Below, piece after piece: positions 52,243-60,000 of a DNA stretch of 60,000 nucleotides. This DNA is from Acanthaster planci (Eukaryota > Echinodermata > Asteroidea > Valvatida > Acanthasteridae). The notes beneath the pieces were generated by a model. The model was not told the DNA's origin. It saw nothing but the letters and a program-made list of their open reading frames with translations, and ran no database searches. Location: NCBI RefSeq assembly GCF_001949145.1, contig NW_019091410.1, positions 1,060,658 to 1,120,657 of the forward strand. The letters are read 5' to 3'. The first letter of the stretch is position 1. Every line of letters begins with the position of its first letter. Both the position numbers and the translations under genes were made by a program.

Positions 52243-52982
52243 TTACAGGTAGACTTCAAGCTGCAACGCATCATCTCGTGAATTTGTCCCATGGCTGCCG
52301 ATTCCGGAATCGGCAACGCTTGTTTTCTTCACTCGGTCCCCGTTGACTTCTCCTAACTCAAGGGCATCACTATCCCTCTCTTTACTTGATCTTAGGACAG
52401 AGTTCTTTTGAAAGCCCACGTGTCTTCCTGCGGCGTCATTCACAATCTTGGGATTATCGGTGATATTCGGTAACAAGGGGTCACTGGGGGCAGATTCTTC
52501 CTCCATCCCATCAATAATAAATCCTTCTGGGTCTGTTCTTTGCAGAGTATCTGTCAACGACGACCGTCGGTTGTTGTTCTGGGACCCATCACAAAGGAAG
52601 CATCCCTCCTTATCGGAATCGGCGTCCGACACGCTTAGTACATGCTGTGACGAGCCGTAGGTTTCAGATCCCGGACATGAGATCTGCTTATTGTTCCGAG
52701 ACCTGAGTTTATCCGGGGTGGACGGTGGGAAACAGGACAACTCCAGGGCGTTGGAGCCGTGGCCAGGGCTCTTTTGCAACTGCCGAGTTCCTATATTGTC
52801 AGCAATGTCCGAAGGGTCCTCCAAGGGAGCAGTTCTTTGATAAGATGGGTCTTGGCCGACAACCCAGTAGGTAAGAAGCTCTCCTTTGCCTTTCATAGCA
52901 ACTAGTCCGCGCTCTTCTAGCTCGTATCCTTCGAGTTGGATTAAGTTGTCACGGCACTGACCACTACAGTGGATCCTCAGAG
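52243..52982 (-). CDS. Receptor guanylate cyclase A, last exon with long C-terminal tail
   Basis: The terminal exon (740 bases, 245 residues plus stop) follows an AG acceptor at 52984-52983. It opens with LRIHCSGQCRDNL and then GYELEERGLVAMKGKG and TYWVVG, the conserved end of the cyclase catalytic domain. After TYWVVGQD the protein continues for about 200 residues of polar, Ser/Asp/Asn-rich sequence that I do not recognise and that looks disordered. Many receptor cyclases, such as the natriuretic peptide receptors, stop soon after this point, so the tail is long for the family. Visible short motifs are RRSSL (basophilic kinase consensus), DSGIGS near the end (beta-TrCP phosphodegron pattern) and a hydrophobic end, EVYL, followed by TAA. 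The gene runs from beyond 60000 toward lower coordinates. The catalytic part is certain; the motif functions are inference. Confidence 0.93.
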
Positions 52983-53593
52983 CTGAAAATCCAACCAGTT
53001 AAAGGTTAAAATAGTTAAATGTGCATGTTGATTATTTCCTCTAGATCATTGAAAGAAAAATGTTCTCTATAACTGATGGGGCTGTCCAGGTTAAATAGAC
53101 CACAAGAAATGATGTAATCTATGACTGAATTAGCATGATCAATTGAAGTATTGTAATTTCCAAGGATGATATGAATGACTAAGGCACTGCTAACATTGTA
53201 CACAAACTGCGATTTGTCTGATTTTTAGGATCTAGTAGGTCTAACGGTTATTTTTGGCTTTCCAAGTAATCCTTTCGTAAAAAAATGCTGCTGGTGCTCT
53301 TTGTGAACTGCGAAGAAAAGTTCTGTGCATGCAACTTTGTTTCACACCAAAGAACACTCTACGTTGTTTAGTTACAGAAAAATCTGAAATGTTTTCACGG
53401 GAAGGAAATTTGGTGAGAAACCTTAGGTGTCTTAACCACAAGATGGGAAGTCGATAGGAAACGTAATACAGGCTTGGTATTCCAGACAGAGAACACGTCA
53501 CTGTGCAAAGATCAATGCATCAGCGATCAGACACTGATGGATCAGGTCGTTCTGGGTGAGACATCAACTCTCAGACAAAAAGCATTAACTTAC
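52983..53593 (-). other. Intron before the last exon
   Basis: This 611-base phase 1 intron runs from a GTAAGT donor to a TTTTCAG acceptor and joins SNGQ to PLRIH. Minus-strand open frames inside it (for example 53241-53501) show no recognisable domain. Confidence 0.88.
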
Positions 53594-53692
53594 GTTGACC
53601 ATTCGATTCCATTCTGGAGGCGGTGTTTACAGTGTCACCGAAGAGGCAATACCGAGGCATTGCGAGTCCAACAACACCCGCCACTACAGGGC
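53594..53692 (-). CDS. Receptor guanylate cyclase A, catalytic-core exon
   Basis: A 99-base exon lies between an AG acceptor (53694-53693) and a GTAAGT donor starting at 53593. It encodes [20 protein letters not shown] followed by [12 protein letters not shown]. In the family the Cys of RYCLFGDT helps select guanine over adenine, and the Asn and Arg of VNTASR stabilise the transition state. All are present, so this part of the active site looks intact. The exon is entered in phase 1 (completing the Gly of IHSG) and left in phase 1, with the last C pairing with CT of the next exon to give Pro in SNGQPLRIH. Phase agreement on both sides, together with intact motifs, argues against a pseudogene here. 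Confidence 0.94.
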
Positions 53693-54126
53693 CTGCAAGG
53701 TCAAATGTTCTAAAGTGTACTGGTGAAAACTGCTGAAATTGCTTCATTTTCGTTATTCCCGCATGAGGAACTTGTTTTATACATAATAATTTTAACAGAG
53801 CGGGTAAATCATATAGCAAAGTTGAAGTTTTGCGTTATTAAATTTACTTTCCAGTAGTGTCGTAACGGACTTCATATGGAGCTGGATCTATTGTAAGTCA
53901 CCTATGCATTAATGTTGGTATGTTCGTCTTGTAGGATTCCCAACTAATTACAAGGTCGCTCCTCATCTGACATCCAAGACCCATCCATTCCTTAACTGTG
54001 TCCTCTGCAATCGTTTTACACAGTTCCATGGAACTTTGATAATCGTAACTTTCTATTCAAATATATAAAAATCATGACCTTGTCTATATATTGAAAGCAA
54101 AAAAAAAATAAAAATTTATCTTCCAC
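53693..54126 (-). other. Intron between the two catalytic exons
   Basis: This 434-base GT..AG phase 1 intron is defined by the exact join IHS-G-PVVAG. It is AT-rich and contains a poly-A-like run on the plus strand near 54100. I see no gene or repeat inside it. Confidence 0.9.
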
Positions 54127-54370
54127 CTGAATGGATTCCGATGCGGAGTTTTAGTATTTCATCTGGCTTGTGTCGAATGTGGAACTCTTTTACGGCTGCC
54201 AAGAGGTGTAATGCTGTAGAAGCGATCTCGCCAGCATGTCGGATGCCGTTCCTTATAGGTAGACCGGAGACCAGCATGTATGCATCCCCGATAGTCTCTA
54301 CCTTGTACACGTCATAGTAGCTTATGATGGCGTCAAACAAGGTGTAGAGATCGTTCAGCAGGTCTACTAC
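54127..54370 (-). CDS. Receptor guanylate cyclase A, catalytic-domain exon
   Basis: This internal exon encodes part of the class III nucleotide cyclase catalytic domain, which converts GTP to cGMP on the cytoplasmic side of the membrane. It starts after an AG acceptor at 54372-54371 and begins [16 protein letters not shown], a canonical guanylate cyclase stretch. It continues through [13 protein letters not shown], which holds the Glu used for guanine recognition and an Asp of the metal-binding pair, then SGLPIRNG, and ends at RIGIHS. The 244-base exon ends in phase 1 at a GT donor (54126-54125). Joining it to the next exon restores [12 protein letters not shown], exactly the family pattern. 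The first residue is TTG-encoded Leu in a longer frame, so this is not a gene start. The exon expected upstream, with the DIVGFT motif, is not visible in the window. Membership of the receptor (membrane) class is inferred from similarity and from the neighbouring ectodomain-encoding paralogue; a soluble cyclase is less likely. Confidence 0.93.
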
Positions 54371-57300
54371 CTAAATAACATGTAGACAGTAATTGTGCAA
54401 TTCATGTATTAGATGTTTTGTTGATAGAACGGAATATTGTAAAAGCGTGCGTGGGAGTTTATTTCCTTGAGTTGTAGGAAAAAGGTCGACATATTTATGA
54501 TAATCTTGACCCTACTGATAGTCTTACCTGACGAGGAGCGAGAGACGCTCAAAACTTGTAATAAATAAGAACTAACAGGACGACGACTTTCCGTAAATTC
54601 AAGAGTTTATCGGTTCTGAGAGAAACTGTTGGATAAACATCACTTTGTTCTATTCGCATCCAGAAGACAGGAACTCACTGCAAGTGTTTACCCTGAAACA
54701 ATACAAGTAAACTTTTCCTAATGACAACATTGTTTGTCATTTACGGAGCTTATGACCTTTGGAATTAAAGATCAACACTAATTGGCCATAGAGCCCATGA
54801 GTGGCTATCTCTATACGCAGTATGGCTAAAACGGTACACACACGTCGTTGACAATACATTGTACCTCCTTTAAGTCGGCCCGAGTTTGATGTGTTTTGTC
54901 TCTTTCTTTTTTTTTACATATCGGTAATATGGAGTTTTTCATTGCTCTTTGTTCACTTACTTAAAAATTTGGTTTAGTTATGTGAAATTTATCGTACTCA
55001 CGCCATAAAAGGTAGTGATTACTTAAAATTAATGCGTTGTGAAGGTAAAACAATTAAGTTCTACCTTCAGATGAATTTCAGTGCATGGCTGACTCACGCT
55101 ATCCTTACATTGCTACTCGTTTTGATTAAAATGTCATCCCAGTTGTTTTTTGTGCATGGTAAAATCGTTTAGCAACCTCGGCTCGCTATCTTACGAACAG
55201 CCTGCATCCCCCATTCAATCAATGACGAAGTAGCAACTCTGCAAATTAACTTATGGTAGGTCAGCGAAGCCAGCTGCACATTACAACCGAAATAGCAAGC
55301 ACAGCACTATCAGTGGTTTACGCAATAAGCCGGCAACTTCGGAGAGTTCAAGAAATATCAGGTACATGTATGTGGACATTTATGATGGACAGAAAGGTTT
55401 GATGCACTTTGCATCAAAATCATTTGATTTGTAGCTTTGCGAAGATTACCTCAGGGAAACGAGTGCAATACCTCAATAATCGAAAACTCTGACGAAGCAA
55501 ATCAAACAGATTTAATTTGGTGTTTATTGGGTCTAAACCACTTTCCCGTCACTAGTTTTGCTGAGCATCTAGGGTCCCTGAGGTATCAACAGAGGGCACA
55601 TAATGATGTTTATCTCACTAGAGATGATACCTTCCCAGGAATTGACAATAACGATGCCTGAATAAAAAGGGAGCTAGCGTCGGATACTTCAAACCTTATA
55701 AGAAATTTGAAGCAAGATATGGGACGGAGAGAACCCCCCCGCCTTTGTGTTGGTCATTGCTTGGTCGGAATTTCAGGAATTCTTTACAGACTTCTAGGGG
55801 GGATGTGTTAGGTAACAATAGTCTAGCGTGTGTATAGGGATTGGACAGGTAAGGGGGGTACCCCTCCGTCCCATATCTTGCCTGGTATATTATAAGTACC
55901 TTGAGTAATACACCACTTGTTTACAAACAGAATGCCAGTAAAACTCATTATGCGATGAGAGAAGAAATAATTCAGGTAATGTAGTGCGTAACACGAACCG
56001 CTTTTGTGGATCATAAAAGAGTCGCACACTTTCAGTAGAGGCGTAACAGTCACTCTGTCTGCACCTAATGCCCATGACGCTCAACTATGGAGGACCGTAT
56101 TATGGTCGGGTGTGTGGCTCACAAATGGAGTCGTATACTTTTTCAGTATACGCGGGTTTTCTTTTACGAGCGTGCAAGTATCTTTGGTTAATACTCAGTA
56201 GGTCCTACGAGGCTAACGTTGGAGGATATGTGGAATGATGGAGATCTGAAATTAAACTCATAAAACATGAACCATACAGTGAACCAATGTATATGTTCAC
56301 AAGAAAATGATATGAAGTAACACATAGCTGTCATGCAAAATCTGTTTAATATTTAGCAATTTGTAAATAACTTGGCGAAAGCCAAAATGCCCAGTTTAAA
56401 CCTGTTAAGAATGAATAATTATATTCATTACTTGCTTAAAACGTGCACTTTGATTGAATCGACTGAGGTTAAATTCTCATAATATTCTGAACATGTTGCA
56501 AACGTAATTCCAAATCGATTAAATTATTCATATAATTATCATTGAGAGAGTAATGTTTCCTTAGATGTATACCAGCTATTTGTGGGTATCACGTTTGAGT
56601 GGTCTTATTAATTACATGTCTTGTGCGGAATAGCGACAACAGCTCAACCATGCTTGACATGTCGCCAAGATGCACATGTTTGTCATTCGGCAATCGCTTT
56701 TTCGTATTCCAGAAACTATGCCTGCGCAGTAAAGAACATCACTTAAAAACATTTGCTGACTGGCGCGAAGAGTATACTTGAGCTCGACTGCAATGCATTT
56801 TTAGATCGATTTTCTTCATTATATATTACATGATTGCGCTTATTCCGTCAATGTCTTATAACTTCTGCAAACCATTAACATAAATAATTACAGTTGCACA
56901 TCCCCTAAAAGGACGTTCATTGTGCTCTGAGGAATGGGTAATAATTGATGACCTGATTGTCTCGTATAAGAAATTGATATGAATCACTGTAATACGACCT
57001 TGCGTGAGTATACCGATGCGTTCCAGGGAGGATTTTTCTTAATTCAAAGTGGCTTTTCTTGTCAGTGACGCAGTGGAAAATATGAATTTGTTTAATGAAA
57101 AGTTTTGTGACCCCTGAGGCAGAGGGATTCAGAATAAACAAGATGACAGGTGGCTTTTTTCACGCCAATGCGTCAGTTTATGCCCGAAACATTTATGCAT
57201 AACCATGACAGTCGTTAAAGATGAAACAATATGAAAACAGGCATTCTTTTTCAAAACTTTTAAAATGAAACAAAAATTTTAACTGAGCAAAAGGTACAAA

Positions 57301-60000
57301 AGATTCTGCGACTGACTTACGACCGCAGACTCATTCGGGGTAAACGTTTCCAAAGAGGTTTCATCGATGCAGTCTTGTTGGACCTTTAATCTCTTACGCT
57401 GCACTGTTTGTAACATTTGTTCTCGAACGCTTTTTATCGACTTGGTTATTTACTGCAGGAAAGTTCTGATGAAAAGTAGAATTACTGTATGTACAAAAAT
57501 CTCCACATGATCTTGATCCAAGATGGAGTGCGCACCAATGTGGTTGTCCTTACGGAAATGACTGTTCACGTGATACAAAAGCAAAAAGGCGCACTGACAC
57601 ATTTCTGAACCAATTATTGCTGTATTAGGGAAACGCCATGGCAACCAACTACCCACGAAGAAAAATTCATTCGCAAGCTGATCAACCTTACAGATCTGAT
57701 CTCATTCTTTTATTTCAGAAATAGAGGGGGATAACTCTTCAATACACCTCCAAGGGCGTCGCAGCGAAGCGAAACATGCAACAGCGTAGCTTAGAAAGGG
57801 AAAATGGGAGGGAAAATGCTGAGGGGCTTATGGAAAAGTGATCGCTGCGGCGTTTCAAAGGTAAACACCATCATTACCACATCCCATCAGGGGCCGTAAA
57901 GATCCGTATCTGCGGCACCAGTTCATCAAGCTTCACTGGTAATGATTTCTCCCACACCTGATGTGATAAATATCCCAGGCATACACTACTTCGATGTCGA
58001 TGACTCCTTAGCTGAACACGTACCGGGCTCTGTTTTTTGTTTAGCTCACAACGGTACAGCCTAAACATTGCCTCGACGATTGTGTAGGCGTGTTTCTCGA
58101 GCCGTTTCATGATGAAGAGCTATCCTGGCCGGCTTCGCAATTATGAAGTACTTAATTTTCCTCTCTACCATAAAATAAGAGTTGGCCTTTGTTTCTGTTT
58201 GCACAAGACTGGAAAGCATCCAAGGCAGCTTCGAGTTAAAAGCATTCCATGGATTGAGTAAATCTGCATACAAGACCCATCAATCAAGCTAGGGTAATGT
58301 ACACAGAATCGTGCTGAAATGGAATTATCTCATTCTATTCAACCTGGAAATGCTTAAATTAAAAAACCATGGAAATCATCTTACTACTCATTCATAGGCA
58401 ATGACAGAAGCGCTTGTAGTGTTGCCCTAATGGCCCGTTGCCCCAAATTGTGTCTTTTTTAACAAATTTGCCACGTGAGACTGAATGCCATTTCCAATCA
58501 ATAATGGCAAATTGTAATTTGCATTTATTCTTATTGACACCAATGGCCATTCGTGCACATCCAGTCTGCATTGCCTGCCATGCAAATGTTGCAATTTGTT
58601 GTCTGAAGCGGCGGCTTCAACATTTATCCTACAATAACCTGGATAGGTTAAATTAGCTTATATACATCGAAGGGGGATATGGACAGGTAATCAGCCGAGT
58701 ATTAACGAAGCAGAATACATTGGCGTCTTTGTGGCTGGACTATGCACTTCGTAATCATTCATTGAATTATGTACAATAAGGTCAGTGTGTGCGTGGGCAG
58801 TATTCAATACTTCACTTATGGACGACGTCAAATTGAACAATTGTATGAATAGATAAAATGTATTACAGTAACACGAATAAGAGGTGGACACAATAGACAG
58901 TGACATTACTAAAAGCAATAAAAAGCTTTTCAACGTATAAGTCGTCAGATGTAGTCGTTTTTGTCCACGTGGTGACAAGTCCCCTCGGTAAATGTCAACG
59001 TACCAAAAATGCATCAAATATTTTCCGAGCATTATATTTTCAAACAATTGGCACAGCTGCATGCGCCACTGTAAATTCATTCGGATACGAATGTTAACAA
59101 GAAAACATAAGTACCAAGTGCAAAAATAAACCGGCGATATTTCAATCTCTCTGGCAGTAGGAGCTTCTCGACATTCCTTCAAAAACTAGCAATTTAAGTT
59201 CGTTCTTTCCTAACCAATAATGGCCAGACAAGGGCCAAATTTACTGTTATTTTTATTTTGACCACAGTAATATAAAAATTTATAAATGCTACTACCGGAA
59301 GTTCCGAGGCTAGGCTTTCATGTGCCTTTGTCATACGTAAAAATAAAATATGTTTTGTTTAGCAATCTGGCAATTTTCCAGCTCTCCACAAGGTGATGTA
59401 TCGGTGAATTTGTCAGAAGAATTATGACTGAAGTGTAACAAAAACAAAAACCGCCATCTATCGTCAATTTATCTTTATAACTTATGCTTTTTCAGTGACA
59501 GCTTGAAGTAAAACTTAAAAATTAGTTATAAATAAAATGTCTTTTATCAATAAAAGGAGTATAAATCAGTATAAATCTTTTTCTGCTACATTCTTGTCTT
59601 ACAGGGTCGACTGGCACCATTCACCTTCCGCATAATTTTCGATAAAATGTCCCGGTATTCCGAATTGCAGTTGTAGACGTTTATTTCTATAGTTGACCGT
59701 GTCTTGTAAATGGAATATCTTAATTCGGCACGTTTTCATATTGCTTATTAGATTTCTACCACTTCTGGAGATTACATCGAGTATGCTTACTAACCCTAAA
59801 AATACCTGGCGTTTTCGGGCCGTCTTACTGCCAGGAAGGGGGATGGGATTCCGAGCCTCCAACATCTCGGCTGTTACATACCCGATCTTTATGAAACTTG
59901 GCACGCATGTAAAGACACTCCTTATTAGTACATGTACATCTTATTCAATCCAACATGGCTGACTTTTTGGCTGACCTGTATCAGAAAAGGCGTTTTGCGA
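54371..60000 (-). other. Upstream intron region of receptor guanylate cyclase A
   Basis: The catalytic exon at 54370 must be preceded by an exon encoding the FFSDIVGFT region, the coiled linker, the kinase-homology domain, a membrane segment and an ectodomain. I searched this stretch on the minus strand for the DIVGFT codons and found none, so the intron probably exceeds 5.6 kb and the remaining exons lie past the window. The interval is mostly AT-rich. It contains a weak linker-like open segment near 58.1 kb (see findings) and a 163-codon open frame at 58691-59182 with no family match. Confidence 0.55.

Noticed and set aside
54526-54570. Donor-like CAG/GTAAG with APRQ just upstream of the catalytic exon
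   Set aside because: The frame has a stop a few codons upstream and lacks SDIVGFT, so it is not the missing catalytic exon.
57300-57440. Minus-strand segment with a GTAAGT donor and frame REQMLQTVQRKRLKVQQD
   Set aside because: Tempting as a kinase-homology or linker exon, but it does not match the family and the upstream acceptor is followed at once by an in-frame stop.
58691-59182. 163-codon minus-strand open frame
   Set aside because: AT-rich, no family pattern, no splice context, inside a presumed intron.

Overview
The window looks like nuclear DNA of an intron-rich animal with a fairly AT-rich genome. Two families of evidence point to a marine invertebrate, probably a deuterostome such as an echinoderm, hemichordate or cephalochordate. 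One is receptor-type guanylate cyclase (RGC) exons with canonical GT..AG splice sites. The other is abundant palindromic TACATG microsatellite tracts, scattered GGCCTA words and short non-autonomous DNA transposons (MITEs). The species itself cannot be fixed from the sequence. There are no bacterial operons, CRISPR arrays or phage genes.

Two partial protein-coding genes are supported, both on the minus strand and both RGCs. The upstream gene (RGC-A) enters from beyond base 60000 and ends in this window. Three consecutive exons (54370-54127, 53692-53594, 52982-52243) join in a consistent reading phase. They encode the second part of the class III cyclase catalytic domain and then an unusually long, Ser-rich tail of about 200 residues. 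A polyadenylation signal lies about 60 bases after the stop. The downstream gene (RGC-B) begins at about 16.2 kb. Its first coding exon (16246-15644) carries a signal peptide and the start of the ligand-binding (ANF-receptor type) ectodomain, then splices into an intron that probably extends past base 1. C-terminal exons therefore lie upstream of an N-terminal exon, so these are two head-to-tail genes about 36 kb apart and not one gene.

Layout: 1-15643 is the presumed first intron region of RGC-B, with a 19-bp minisatellite, TACATG tracts and one weak candidate exon at 4.1 kb. 15644-16246 is RGC-B exon 1. 16247-52178 is intergenic. It holds a cluster of three different MITEs (20.9-22.7 kb), two hAT-like MITEs with 8-bp target-site duplications (32.8 and 47.4 kb), two tRNA-derived SINE-like relics (36.2 and 38.3 kb), short duplications and a few GC-rich islands open in several frames that I cannot assign. 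52243-54370 is the 3' end of RGC-A. 54371-60000 is intronic; the exon expected to encode the first metal-binding Asp was not found there.

The most interesting leads are in the RGC-A tail. It carries a DSGIGS motif that matches the beta-TrCP phosphodegron, an RRSS basophilic kinase site and a hydrophobic C-terminus that fits a class II PDZ ligand. Together these suggest that turnover and localisation of this cyclase are controlled by its tail. I found no wholly new system that the sequence alone can support.
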